64,000 nucleotides of DNA. Origin: Synechococcus sp. HK01-R (GTDB taxonomy: Bacteria; Cyanobacteriota; Cyanobacteriia; PCC-6307; Cyanobiaceae). Both the position numbers and the translations under genes were made by a program. Under the pieces are notes generated by a model. It did not search any database. It was not told the origin of the DNA and was given only the letters and a program-made list of their open reading frames with translations. The DNA is taken from NCBI RefSeq assembly GCF_014217855.1, contig NZ_CP059059.1, positions 1,550,001-1,614,000 of the forward strand, read 5' to 3'. Positions 44,991 to 53,361 of this stretch are shown piece by piece. Positions within the stretch are counted from its first letter, which is position 1, and every line of letters starts with the position of its first letter.

Positions 44991-46597
44991 CAGAGTCCCC
45001 TCGCCTGAGCGGAGCGTTTCTTGAGTTGGGAGAGCTGTAGCAATCCGCTTCCATCGAACCGGGGTCTGTCTAGATCGGTCTGGGCCCAGGCCTTTGGCGT
45101 CACCAGCCAAACGGGTAGGTAGGCCGCTCCCTGAGCAGCTATGGCATCCACCCGTGCCAGTTGTTGCAGACGCTGCTGGCCCAGGAGACTGTCGCTACGA
45201 CGCAGGGCCAGCTCGAGGCCAGGGCGGGTCCAGAAGCTGCCGCTGCTCACGGCCTCGCCTGCTTCGCAAAGCGAGCCCTGCGACCTGTTGCAGCTGAGCA
45301 GGGGCACCAGGAACGCCTCCGGGTCGGGGTAGGTGCCTCCCCAGTCGAGCATCACCGCTTTGAACGCCCCTTCACCGAGCTGACGGTAGACCGTGGTCGA
45401 CTCCACGCCCTCCAGGTTGAGCTTGATGCAGTCCTGCAGATCCCGCCTCAGCTGGGCCTGCCAGGTGAGGGCCATCAACCGGTCGGAGGGCACATTCGAG
45501 CGGTAGGTGAAGGGCACGTTGAGGGGCTTGCCCTGGCAGTAGCCAGCCTGTTGCAGCAACCGGCGTGCTGTCGCCGGGGCATAGGTGGGCCAGGGTTCGC
45601 TTGCGCCCCCTCGAAGGGCCGGAGGAATCAGAGAGCGGAGGGGCTGGCGTTGTCCGTGGCTCACCCTGCGACTGATCAGGTCCCGGTCGAGGCTGTGGGC
45701 GAGAGCCCTGCGTACCAGCTGGTTATGCAGCGGTGGGGCATTGCTGAGCAGAGTGACGTAGCCGATGGTCAGAGCGGGGCCGCTGCTCTCCAGCAGCAGT
45801 CCCTGTTTGGCGCGCCGATCGAGGGCCAAACGCTGGTCTTCATCGATGGAATCGGAAAGCAGCACATCCACTTCGCCACTGCGCAGGGCCCCGAACAGAG
45901 CCGTGGAATTGCTGAGGTTGACCAGGTCAAGTCCGCCATTGCTAGGTGTCTCGCCCCAATACTCAGGAAAGGGCGTGAGGCGCTGCTGAGTGGCGTTGAA
46001 GCGCGTGAGTTTGTAGGGGCCCGTGCCGATGAAGCGGTCATTGAGAAAGCGATCGCGATGGTCGGCGTACGCCGTTGGGGAGACCGGCGTCAGGTAGGGG
46101 GAGGTGAGCAGGCTTTCTAGTGAGCTCGAGGGACGGCTCAGCCGCAATCTGAGCAGAAAGGGGGTTGGCGTTTCGATGCTCTCGATCCGATCCCCCACTA
46201 CATAACTCTGGGTGCCGATGCGCAGAAAACGACGCAGGCTGAAGGCCATGGCATCGGCATCGAAGCGGCTGCCGTCGTGGAACAACACATCCCGGCGGAG
46301 CGGGATCTCCACCGTGCGCCCCCCATCGCTGAGCTGGGGTTGGGCTGCAGCCAGCTGGGGGGTCAGCGTCCCGTTCTTTGAGCGGCGGTAGAGAGTGTCA
46401 CCGAGGGCGCTGAGCAGTTGGAGGGTGCCCGTGGTGCTTGCCTGGGCTGGGTCGAGGGACACGATGCGTCCAGCGCTCGCCACCGTCAGTCGATCACTGC
46501 TGCGTTGCTGCTGGCAGGCCAGCTGGCTGCTGCCAAGGACGAGCAGCAGGGACGCAGCCATCCAGCAGGAGCGGGAAGGGCGGCACGGCTGCTGCAC
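44990..46597 (-). CDS. ABC transporter solute-binding lipoprotein (peptide/nickel type)
   Basis: A 535-residue SBP_bac_5-family protein with lipobox SQLAC after a hydrophobic signal (MAASLLLVLGSSQLAC; the ATG 12 codons in is an alternative start). The mature part has the family markers RIVSLDPAQASTTGTLQLLSALGDTLY, DVLFHDGSRFDADAMAFSLRRFL and FIGTGPYKLTRF. It likely captures a peptide or similar ligand in the periplasm. It is coupled to the permease gene (TGATG). Confidence 0.88.
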   Translation of the reverse strand: MQQPCRPSRSCWMAASLLLVLGSSQLACQQQRSSDRLTVASAGRIVSLDPAQASTTGTLQLLSALGDTLYRRSKNGTLTPQLAAAQPQLSDGGRTVEIPLRRDVLFHDGSRFDADAMAFSLRRFLRIGTQSYVVGDRIESIETPTPFLLRLRLSRPSSSLESLLTSPYLTPVSPTAYADHRDRFLNDRFIGTGPYKLTRFNATQQRLTPFPEYWGETPSNGGLDLVNLSNSTALFGALRSGEVDVLLSDSIDEDQRLALDRRAKQGLLLESSGPALTIGYVTLLSNAPPLHNQLVRRALAHSLDRDLISRRVSHGQRQPLRSLIPPALRGGASEPWPTYAPATARRLLQQAGYCQGKPLNVPFTYRSNVPSDRLMALTWQAQLRRDLQDCIKLNLEGVESTTVYRQLGEGAFKAVMLDWGGTYPDPEAFLVPLLSCNRSQGSLCEAGEAVSSGSFWTRPGLELALRRSDSLLGQQRLQQLARVDAIAAQGAAYLPVWLVTPKAWAQTDLDRPRFDGSGLLQLSQLKKRSAQARGL

Positions 46598-46624
46598 GGC
46601 GATTGATCTTCAGCTGCCAGCCAT

Positions 46625-46831
46625 TCAAGGGCGCCGAGCCTGGCTGTGGGGCAGAGCCGGCTCGGGACGGGTGATCTGTTGCAGGGAAATTTCGAAGACG
46701 CCAGAGCCACCCTTGGGCTGGAGGGGCCAGCGGCGGACCCAGCAGCGGTTGTGGTCTCCGTCGATGCTGATGACCTGGAAGAGATCGTTGGTGTTGTCGA
46801 TCCGAATGCAGTCACCCTGGTGAAGATCCAT
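46625..46831 (-). CDS. Small hypothetical protein
   Basis: A 68-residue protein starting MDLHQGDCIRIDNTNDLFQVISIDGDHNRCWVRRWPLQPKGGSGVFEISLQQITRPEP. The short beta-rich pattern (GDCIRIDN ... FQVISID ... CWVRRWP) looks like an SH3-like or KOW-like barrel. Starts at ATG 46831; a frame with ATG at 46894 would add 21 residues. It lies 27 bases upstream of the binding-protein gene on the same strand, so they may share a transcript. Confidence 0.6.
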   Translation of the reverse strand: MDLHQGDCIRIDNTNDLFQVISIDGDHNRCWVRRWPLQPKGGSGVFEISLQQITRPEPALPHSQARRP

Positions 46832-47007
46832 GGTGGAATGCGACGCGTTCGCGATGCAGCGTTGCCCCGGGGCGTGGATCAATTCGTTCGGCATGAACCG
46901 GATGAAGCACAGATCGGCAAATGCAGACCTGTCCTGTGATGGTTCTTACAACTCTGCCCCATGCAGGGGGGTGGCTGCCAGGGTCGGCGGCAACGGTCAG
47001 GAATCGC

Positions 47008-48342
47008 TCAGAGACAGCCCAGATGGGCGGCGATCCCCCGGATCTCCGGTCGTGCCGTGATCGCGGCAAGGGCCTTGTCGAGGTTGCCGTTGCTCACTTC
47101 GTGCGTAATCACAACGATCTCGGCGCCTGCATCGCTGGCATCGAATTGCACGATCGATTGGATGGAAACACCGTGATCGCCGAAGCTTGTGCCGATTTGG
47201 CCAATCACCCCGGGGGTGTCGTCGGTGTGGAAACGCAGATAATTCCGTTGCCGGATCGCGCTGCTCTCCACCAGGTGGCAGGCACGCCAGCTGCTGGCAG
47301 CCAGTAGAGGATCGAGCTGGCCATCGGTGTCGTTGAGCTGTTGGATGCCGGCGATGTTGAGGATGTCGGCCACCACGGCGGAGGCGGTGGGGCCGGCGCC
47401 GGCTCCGGGGCCGTAGAACATCACGCGCCCGATTGGATCCCCCTCCACGAGGATGGCGTTGTTGACACCGTGCACCCCGGCCAGGGGGTGATCCAGGGGG
47501 ACCAGGGTTGGCTGCACCCGAACGGCTAGCGGGAGAGAGGGGCCTCCATCACGGTCTGCGTTGTCAGCGTCTGTGTTGTCAGCGCGCTCGGCAACGGCCA
47601 GGAGTTTGACGCCGTAGTCGAGCTGGGTGGCGTAGTCCACGTCGCGGCTCTGCAGGCTGCTGATGCCATCGGTGGGGATTCCGGCACGGGGGATCGGACC
47701 GCCGAAGGCCAGGCCAGCCAGGATTGCGATCTTGTCGGCGGCATCCAGGCCATCCACGTCGGCAGCCGGGTCGGCTTCGGCGTAGCCCAGCTCCTGAGCA
47801 TCGCGAAGCACGGCGTCGTAGTCGGCCCCCTCCTGGGCCATGCGGCTGAGGATGTAATTGGTGGTGCCATTGATGATGCCGCTCACCCTCTGAATGCGGT
47901 TGCCGCCGAGGGATTGCTTGAGCGGTTCGATGATCGGAATGCCACCGCCCACGGCTGCTTCGATCAGCACGTAGACCCCTGCAGAGGCGGCTGCTGCTGC
48001 GATCTCCTCGCCGTGACGTGCGATCACGGCCTTGTTGGCGGTGACCACCGACTTGCCGGCAGCGATCGCTCGCATGATCAGGGTGCGGGCCGGTTCAATC
48101 CCACCCATGACCTCCACCACCACATGGACATTGGGGTCATCGACCACCGCCTCGGGGTTGGTGGTCAGGCAATCGGCTGGTAGCTCCACGGGGCGTGGGC
48201 GATTGAGGTCGCGTACGGCCACGCGCACCAGGTCAAGATCAGCGACCAGTGGATGGCGACCATCAGGGGTCTGCAGGATCTCGGCTACGCCGCCACCCAC
48301 GGTGCCCAGGCCCAACAGGCCAATGCCGATCCTTGTCGCCAT
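47008..48342 (-). CDS. hom: Homoserine dehydrogenase
   Basis: Makes homoserine for threonine and methionine synthesis. The 444-residue enzyme begins MATRIGIGLLGLGTVGGGVAEIL (NADP-binding GLGTVGGGV), contains TANKAVIARHGEEI, the catalytic region GGGIPIIEPLK and GIINGTTNYILS, AEADPAADVDGLDAADKIAILA, and ends in an ACT regulatory domain (RFHTDDTPGVIGQIGTSFGDHGVSI). A 15-base repeat adds DNTDADNADRD in a surface loop. The ACT domain predicts feedback control by an amino acid, probably threonine. Confidence 0.95.
   Translation of the reverse strand: MATRIGIGLLGLGTVGGGVAEILQTPDGRHPLVADLDLVRVAVRDLNRPRPVELPADCLTTNPEAVVDDPNVHVVVEVMGGIEPARTLIMRAIAAGKSVVTANKAVIARHGEEIAAAAASAGVYVLIEAAVGGGIPIIEPLKQSLGGNRIQRVSGIINGTTNYILSRMAQEGADYDAVLRDAQELGYAEADPAADVDGLDAADKIAILAGLAFGGPIPRAGIPTDGISSLQSRDVDYATQLDYGVKLLAVAERADNTDADNADRDGGPSLPLAVRVQPTLVPLDHPLAGVHGVNNAILVEGDPIGRVMFYGPGAGAGPTASAVVADILNIAGIQQLNDTDGQLDPLLAASSWRACHLVESSAIRQRNYLRFHTDDTPGVIGQIGTSFGDHGVSIQSIVQFDASDAGAEIVVITHEVSNGNLDKALAAITARPEIRGIAAHLGCL
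47554..47583 (-). repeat. 15-base tandem repeat inside hom (2 near-identical copies)
   Basis: gtctgcgttgtcagc (47554-47568) and gtctgtgttgtcagc (47569-47583) differ at one base. In the protein this gives NADNTDADNA-like acidic repeats on the minus strand, an in-frame surface-loop expansion. Confidence 0.9.
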
Positions 48343-48378
48343 GGGGATGTGTCCGATCCGTTTATCGATCCAACGACT

Positions 48379-48840
48379 CTATGAAGTGGAGGGGTCGCTC
48401 CCTGTCTCGAGCTGTCGTGCTTGGGCCTGCATCATGCGCAGGATGTTGAGGAAGCCGTTGGCCCTGGATGGGGTGAGGCTGGCCTGGAGTCCCGTGGCGG
48501 CGATGAAGGCTGGATCGACCGCCTGCACCTGCTGCGGGGTGAGGCCGCTGAGTCCCTGAATCAGGAGGGCGAGCAATCCCTTGGTGATCAGGGCATCGGA
48601 AGCCCCCTGCCAGAGGACGCGACCGTCATCAAGCTGGGCATCGATGAACACCTGGGAGACGCAGCCCTGCACCTTGCGGTCGTCGGTTTGCAGCTCCGGG
48701 GGCATGTCTGGCAGCTTTTTGGCGAGCCATAGCACGTATTCGTAACGCTTGCGTGGGTCTGGCGTGCCACTTAGCCGTTCTGCCAGTTTGTCCAGGCTTG
48801 CGCTGCCGTATCGGCTTTCGCTGCTCTCCTTCCCGTTCAT
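48379..48840 (-). CDS. sufE: SufE cysteine-desulfurase activator
   Basis: A 153-residue SufE-type sulfur acceptor for Fe-S cluster assembly. The reactive Cys60 lies in RKVQGCVSQVFIDAQ, with the flanking features WLAKKLPDMPPELQTDDRKVQGC and ALITKGLLALLIQGLSGLTPQQV typical of the family. It accepts persulfide from SufS. Starts at ATG 48840; the hom gene follows 36 bases downstream on the same strand. Confidence 0.93.
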   Translation of the reverse strand: MNGKESSESRYGSASLDKLAERLSGTPDPRKRYEYVLWLAKKLPDMPPELQTDDRKVQGCVSQVFIDAQLDDGRVLWQGASDALITKGLLALLIQGLSGLTPQQVQAVDPAFIAATGLQASLTPSRANGFLNILRMMQAQARQLETGSDPSTS

Positions 48841-48843
48841 GCC

Positions 48844-49320
48844 TTATGAGCTGCGGCGTGAGCGACGCACACTAACGACCAAGCCGGCGCTACCCAGTAG
48901 GGCCGTGATGCCAGCCCACTGGAACAGTCCCTGGTGCCCATGGGGCTGTTCGCTCACCTGATCCAGCTGCACCTGGCCATTGCGGACCGGCAGTTCCAGG
49001 TAGTCGCGGTGGCCAGGGCCGCCATCCACCTGCAGGTCCACCCGGCCGTTCCGCAGATCGGGGGGGAGGGTCAACGCCAGGCGTCCGTCCTCCCCCATCC
49101 GGCCCAGCTCCTGTCCAGGGCTGCCATCAGCCTTCAGAAGCCGCACGACGGCATCCTTGGCAGGCTCACCGCTCGAAAAACTGCTGCTCAGTTCGAGCGA
49201 TCCGTTCAGATAGTGCAGGCTGCTTTCAATCGCGTGGGCCGCGGCCTGGCGAGGCACGGCCACATTCGCAGCGGCCAGTCCGAGAGCCAGAAGCGGGCTC
49301 ATGCGCAGCAGGGAGGCCAT
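48844..49320 (-). CDS. Exported hypothetical protein with C-terminal membrane anchor
   Basis: A 158-residue protein with a signal peptide (LLRMSPLLALGLAAANVAVPRQAAAHA), a beta-rich, Gly/Asp-containing middle resembling the Ni/Co-transporter accessory or DUF4198 style (ESSLHYLNGSLELSSSFSSGEPAKDAVVRLLKADGSPGQEL) and a C-terminal helix plus Arg-rich tail (LFQWAGITALLGSAGLVVSVRRSRRSS). A role in metal uptake is suggested only by this resemblance. It lies 3 bases upstream of sufE on the same strand. Confidence 0.6.
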   Translation of the reverse strand: MASLLRMSPLLALGLAAANVAVPRQAAAHAIESSLHYLNGSLELSSSFSSGEPAKDAVVRLLKADGSPGQELGRMGEDGRLALTLPPDLRNGRVDLQVDGGPGHRDYLELPVRNGQVQLDQVSEQPHGHQGLFQWAGITALLGSAGLVVSVRRSRRSS

Positions 49321-49379
49321 GAATCGCAGCTAAGGAGGCCCCCATCCTGTGGGATCCAGCAGCCCTTGGCTAGCCGTGC

Positions 49380-49610
49380 CTAGCGACCGGAGGACCAACG
49401 CCTGGCCACGTTGGCCTTTGGTGTCTGAACCATCGAACCCATTGCCTGCAGCATCATCTCCAGCGCCTGACTCCCTTCGCGACGGCCGGCCAACTCACGG
49501 GCAATCACCTGCTGCGCGAGGGTCGGTGCCTCCTGACCATGCTGCTGAAGTCTCTGGGCAAGGCTGATTGGGCTGGCCTGAGACACAACGGATGCATGCA
49601 CTGCGCACAT
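49380..49610 (-). CDS. Small hypothetical protein
   Basis: A 76-residue protein starting MCAVHASVVSQASPISLAQRLQQHGQEAPTLAQQVIAREL. I do not recognise the family. An alternative TTG start at 49658 would overlap the preceding stop by three bases and give 92 residues; the ATG was preferred. No domain or signal is seen. Confidence 0.5.
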   Translation of the reverse strand: MCAVHASVVSQASPISLAQRLQQHGQEAPTLAQQVIARELAGRREGSQALEMMLQAMGSMVQTPKANVARRWSSGR

Positions 49611-49654
49611 CCTGTCAAACAGGATCGGCACGGATCGAATCAGGGTGCCTCGGC

Positions 49655-50248
49655 TCAACAGCTTGTAAGGAGCCTGCAGCCGCTTTCGCAGACCCAGCCA
49701 TCAAAGGGCTGATCCCAGGCCTCTCGTGGCAGTGGCTGTTCGTGGACGCAGGCCTCAGGGAGCACCACCAAGGCGGGAATCGCTCCCCAGTCGGCTTGGG
49801 CGCGCAGCCGGTCGTAGTACCCGCCGCCATAGCCCAAGCGGGTGCCCGCTTCATCGATCGCCAGGGCGGGAACGAGCAGCAGGCTCAGCTGCTGCGCCTT
49901 TAGCGCAGTCGTTCCGACCGGGGCAGGGATGCCGCAACCGTCGCGTGCCAGGGGGCCGCTCTCCCAGCGGCGATACTCCAGGCGTCCTTGGCCATCGGCG
50001 TGGGGCAGCGCGGCCGCGCGACTCAGACAGAACCGCAGCGGCCGTAGGTCCACCTCCCCCTCCAGGGGCCAGAAGAGCCCCACCGCTCCCGGAAGGAGTC
50101 CCAGGTGCTCGCGGCGTTCGATCTCCCGTTGCACCTGTTGGCGGATCCGCTCCTCAAGATCGCCCTGCTGGGTCAGGGCAGCGCGCCGCAGTCCCCGCAG
50201 TTGCTGGCGTAGCGCTGCTTTGTCTTCAGCCGCAGTTCTCCCGTTCAT
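49655..50248 (-). CDS. 5-formyltetrahydrofolate cyclo-ligase family protein
   Basis: ATP-dependent conversion of 5-formyl-THF to 5,10-methenyl-THF. The 197-residue protein has the family N-terminus EDKAALRQQLRGLRRAALT, the core VGLFWPLEGEVDLRPLRF and the nucleotide/metal motif GTRLGYGGGYYDRLRAQAD. Its stop overlaps a possible TTG start of the next gene. Upstream is ruvC on the same strand. Confidence 0.9.
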   Translation of the reverse strand: MNGRTAAEDKAALRQQLRGLRRAALTQQGDLEERIRQQVQREIERREHLGLLPGAVGLFWPLEGEVDLRPLRFCLSRAAALPHADGQGRLEYRRWESGPLARDGCGIPAPVGTTALKAQQLSLLLVPALAIDEAGTRLGYGGGYYDRLRAQADWGAIPALVVLPEACVHEQPLPREAWDQPFDGWVCESGCRLLTSC

Positions 50249-50312
50249 GGCAGCAGCTCCAGCGACCGATCAGGGGCCGATGCCTCGATCCCGCCTTGGT
50301 CAGGGTTGTTGC

Positions 50313-50795
50313 TCATTGCTGGAACCAACCGGTGAGCGCCACCGCCAGGGCATCGGCGGCATCGTCGGGCCGCGGCGGCTCGCTCAGATCGAGTTCGCGC
50401 ATCACCGCCTCGAGCACTTCATCCTTGTCGGCATGGCCATGACCGGTGAGGGCCTGCTTGATCTGCATCGGCGGAAACTCCACAGCCGGAATCCGGAAGC
50501 GGGCCAGAGTCATCATCAAGACTCCGCGGGCTTGCACCACCGAAATCGTGGTGCTGGAGCGGTAGAAAAAAAACTTCTCCACGGCTGCCAGATCTGGTTT
50601 CCAGCTGCGGATCAGCAGGCGCAAGTCATGGGCGATCTCCACCATGCGCTCCCCTTCGGAGCGACCTGGATCGGTGCGGATCATGCCGCAGTCGAGCATG
50701 CGCTGCTGACCCGGCACCTGGCCTGAGCGGGCCGTGACCTCGATCAGGCCGTAACCCACTCGGGCGAGGCCTGGATCAAGACCGAGGATCCGCAT
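50313..50795 (-). CDS. ruvC: Holliday junction endodeoxyribonuclease RuvC
   Basis: A 160-residue resolvase acting with RuvAB. The catalytic acids are visible: Asp7 ([15 protein letters not shown]), Glu73 ([11 protein letters not shown]) and a C-terminal pair in [22 protein letters not shown] run of eight T codes the KFFFY segment and could be slip-prone. The length equals the normal family size. Downstream of chlI on the same strand, 20 bases apart. Confidence 0.94.
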   Translation of the reverse strand: MRILGLDPGLARVGYGLIEVTARSGQVPGQQRMLDCGMIRTDPGRSEGERMVEIAHDLRLLIRSWKPDLAAVEKFFFYRSSTTISVVQARGVLMMTLARFRIPAVEFPPMQIKQALTGHGHADKDEVLEAVMRELDLSEPPRPDDAADALAVALTGWFQQ

Positions 50796-50815
50796 CGGTC
50801 GGACGGCGGTTCCGT

Positions 50816-51904
50816 TCAGGCCGCCAGGGCCAGTTCGAAGGCGCCGCGATCGCTGCCTTCACCGCGCTCAAACACCTTGCAGAACACCTTCACCACCCTG
50901 TCGCCGGAATCCACTTGCTCGAGCGGGTCCTTGCGCAGGCGGTGACGCAGGCAGCAGGAGGCCACTCGGGCCACGTCGTCTTCACTGACTTCCGTACGGC
51001 CTTCGAATGCCGCAAGGGCCCTCGCCGCCCGGTTCGTGACGATGTCACCCCGCAGGCCATCGACATCCAGCTCACCGCAGATGGCCGAGATGCGCAGGCG
51101 CAGGTCGTCGTCGATCTGCACCTGGGGTAAGCGATTCTGCGCTTCAACAACCCTTTGCTGCAAAGCGTTCTGGTTGGTTTCCACCGCGGAGCTAAAGCCC
51201 TCGGGGTCGCTGTCGAAGGCCGTGCGCTGATCGACCACCTGCACGCGCAGCTCTGGGTCGCGCACCGTGCGCACCTCCACGCTCATGCCAAAGCGGTCGA
51301 GCAGCTGCGGGCGTAGTTCACCCTCCTCAGGGTTGCCAGAACCGATCAACACGAAGCGGGCTGGGTGGCGGACCGACACCCCTTCCCGTTCCACCGTGTT
51401 CCAGCCGGAGGCAGCTGAATCGAGCAGAACATCCACCAGGTGATCGTCGAGAAGGTTCACCTCATCGACGTAGAGCAGGCCGCGATTGGCTTTGGCCAGC
51501 AGTCCAGGCTCGAAGGCGCGCACACCCTCGCTGAGTGCCTTTTCGATATCGATGGTGCCGCAAAGGCGGTCTTCCGTTGCACCCAGGGGGAGGTCCACCA
51601 TGGGCACCTGGCGAGTTTCGGTGGTCAGGCTTTCGCCATGCTCCAGGCGCTGGCGCACCTCGCTGCTCTGGAGGTCAGGGTCGGTGGCCGAGCTGTTGTA
51701 GGGATCGCCGGCTACCACCTCGATGCCAGGCAGTAGATCCGCCAAGGCACGGATGGTGGTGGATTTCCCCGTGCCGCGGTCACCCATGATCATCACACCG
51801 CCGATGCGGGGATCGATCACGTTGAGCAGCAGGGCCAGTTTCATCTCCTCCTGGCCGATCACGGCGGTGAAGGGGAAAACCCTGCGCTTCCGGGTTGAAC
51901 TCAC
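50816..51904 (-). CDS. chlI: Magnesium chelatase subunit ChlI
   Basis: AAA+ ATPase subunit of Mg-chelatase, the first committed step of chlorophyll synthesis. The 362-residue product has Walker [18 protein letters not shown], Walker [22 protein letters not shown], the sensor [19 protein letters not shown] and the C-terminal helical lid. It works with ChlD and ChlH. The start at 51904 overlaps the DUF3370 stop by 4 bases (ATGA), so its translation is probably coupled to that gene. Confidence 0.96.
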   Translation of the reverse strand: MSSTRKRRVFPFTAVIGQEEMKLALLLNVIDPRIGGVMIMGDRGTGKSTTIRALADLLPGIEVVAGDPYNSSATDPDLQSSEVRQRLEHGESLTTETRQVPMVDLPLGATEDRLCGTIDIEKALSEGVRAFEPGLLAKANRGLLYVDEVNLLDDHLVDVLLDSAASGWNTVEREGVSVRHPARFVLIGSGNPEEGELRPQLLDRFGMSVEVRTVRDPELRVQVVDQRTAFDSDPEGFSSAVETNQNALQQRVVEAQNRLPQVQIDDDLRLRISAICGELDVDGLRGDIVTNRAARALAAFEGRTEVSEDDVARVASCCLRHRLRKDPLEQVDSGDRVVKVFCKVFERGEGSDRGAFELALAA

Positions 51905-53361
51905 GGGCTGACGCGCTGCACAGAGATGGATTGTTTCACAGGCAGGACGGTGAGCACCTGCGGTGGGGTGGCATCAGCCGGATACACCAGCCTGACCCGC
52001 ACCTTGCGGCTCTGGCCCGGGGCCAGGGTGACTTGGCCGAGGACAGGCCCTTCCTGCCCCTGTCGCAGCACCAGATGCAGGCGCCGTCGGCCGAGGGGCC
52101 GTCCGTTGGCCCCATCCAAGCCGCTCACTTCCAGCGGTCCTCTGAACATCACAGGACCGCTGGCCGGGGTCTTGAAGCGCAGGCTGCTGCTGGTGCTGCC
52201 GGTCTTGAAGGGGGATTCCAGCGCGATCGCGACCCTGCGGCTTCCGGGCCCGGGGTTGTGGAGCGGCAGGGTGAGGTCGTATTCGACGCCGTAGTTGCCG
52301 TGGGCGGCCCAGGCGGTGCCTTCCGAGAACACCTTGAGCTCTGCGGTTTGCACCTGCCCGGTGCCGAGATCGCCACGTTCAAGGCTGCTGATCGGCCAGG
52401 AGATCGCTTTGTCCTGGACGATCAGGCTGTTGGAGCCGGGATCACTGAGGGTGGCCCGCCAGAGGCTGCCGATCTGGACGCCGCTGACCCTGGAATAGAT
52501 GATCTTTCCCTTGCTTCCCCGCGGCGTGGGCCGGTGCTCTTTAGGGCTGAGCGTGCCAGCGTCTAGCAATGACTGCCAGTAGGATACCGGCGGCGCTGAG
52601 GCTCCTTCGCCGTAGGCCGCCAGGGTGGCGACGTAGACCGGGGCTGAGCTGCGAAGGCGCAGCTGCAGGTTGCGGCCATTGAGCAGAGGGTCGAGGCCTG
52701 CCACCGGAATTGGCAGCACCACCAGAGGGCTGGCTTCTCCGGGACTGATCTCCCAGCGGCTCGTTAGCTCTTGAGCCTGGTTGCCTCGGAGCAGATCCCC
52801 GGCCACGCGGCTGCCAGGCCCTGCCGCGATCGGACTGCTGGTTTCCGCCATCAGCGATGGCAGCGGCAGGAAGGGGGCGGCTGTTTGCCCCTTGCGGGTG
52901 GCCTGGGAAAGGGAGGTGCTCCCCCCGAGCAGCTCCAGGGTCACAGGCTCATCCCCTGCCGGCTCCGCTACCAGTGCCAGCCAGAGGGTGGAATCGAGCG
53001 ACTCCGGTTTACCCGCATACACGTGGTGGCTGAACATGTCAAAGCGACCGCTCAAAGGCAGATTGAGGCCTGGGGCGTCCGGGAAGGTTGAAAGCAGGAT
53101 CCCTTCACCGGTGATCAGTTCGGGGTTGTTGTCGTTGACCATCAACACCCCATCCAGTTGTCCAGGCAGGGGGCGAACGCTCTGCTGGCGCTGGATGATC
53201 TCAGCGGTCTTCGGCTTGGCGTCTTCGCCCGCCAGCGCGGGGCCGACTGCTAAGGCGGTTGCTATGCCGACTGCTACGCCGACTGCTGCGCCAGCTGCAA
53301 CGCCAGCTGTGGCGAGCGTGCGGCTGAGGGCGGCGAAGGACATCAGCGGTTGGGCCGTCAT
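51901..53361 (-). CDS. DUF3370 family exported protein
   Basis: A 486-residue periplasmic or outer-membrane associated protein of a cyanobacterial family with unknown function (DUF3370). It starts with a hydrophobic signal of repeating Ala-Gly/Val units (RTLATAGVAAGAAVGVAVGIATALAVGPALAG), coded partly by a 12-base repeat. The mature part has NDNNPELITGEGILLSTFPDAPGLNLPLSGRFDMFSHHVYAG, which is a typical DUF3370 opening, and a late segment EYDLTLPLHNPGPGSRRVAIALES. It overlaps chlI (ATGA) and the beta-lactamase-fold gene in the same way. Confidence 0.82.
   Translation of the reverse strand: MTAQPLMSFAALSRTLATAGVAAGAAVGVAVGIATALAVGPALAGEDAKPKTAEIIQRQQSVRPLPGQLDGVLMVNDNNPELITGEGILLSTFPDAPGLNLPLSGRFDMFSHHVYAGKPESLDSTLWLALVAEPAGDEPVTLELLGGSTSLSQATRKGQTAAPFLPLPSLMAETSSPIAAGPGSRVAGDLLRGNQAQELTSRWEISPGEASPLVVLPIPVAGLDPLLNGRNLQLRLRSSAPVYVATLAAYGEGASAPPVSYWQSLLDAGTLSPKEHRPTPRGSKGKIIYSRVSGVQIGSLWRATLSDPGSNSLIVQDKAISWPISSLERGDLGTGQVQTAELKVFSEGTAWAAHGNYGVEYDLTLPLHNPGPGSRRVAIALESPFKTGSTSSSLRFKTPASGPVMFRGPLEVSGLDGANGRPLGRRRLHLVLRQGQEGPVLGQVTLAPGQSRKVRVRLVYPADATPPQVLTVLPVKQSISVQRVSP
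53261..53308 (-). repeat. Four 12-base tandem units in the DUF3370 signal-peptide coding region
   Basis: Units gctatgccgact, gctacgccgact, gctgcgccagct and gcaacgccagct run head to tail at 53261-53308. They encode an Ala/Gly/Val-rich repeat in the hydrophobic part of the signal, so unit number would change signal length by four residues each. Confidence 0.85.

Noticed and set aside
45161-46120. 319-residue plus-strand frame opposite the peptide-binding lipoprotein
   Set aside because: Antisense to a gene with lipobox and SBP_bac_5 motifs; no own domain.
46832-47007. Gap before hom 3' end searched for tRNA or small RNA
   Set aside because: A short CCCC/GGGG hairpin exists but no cloverleaf, terminator tail or conserved element could be recognised.
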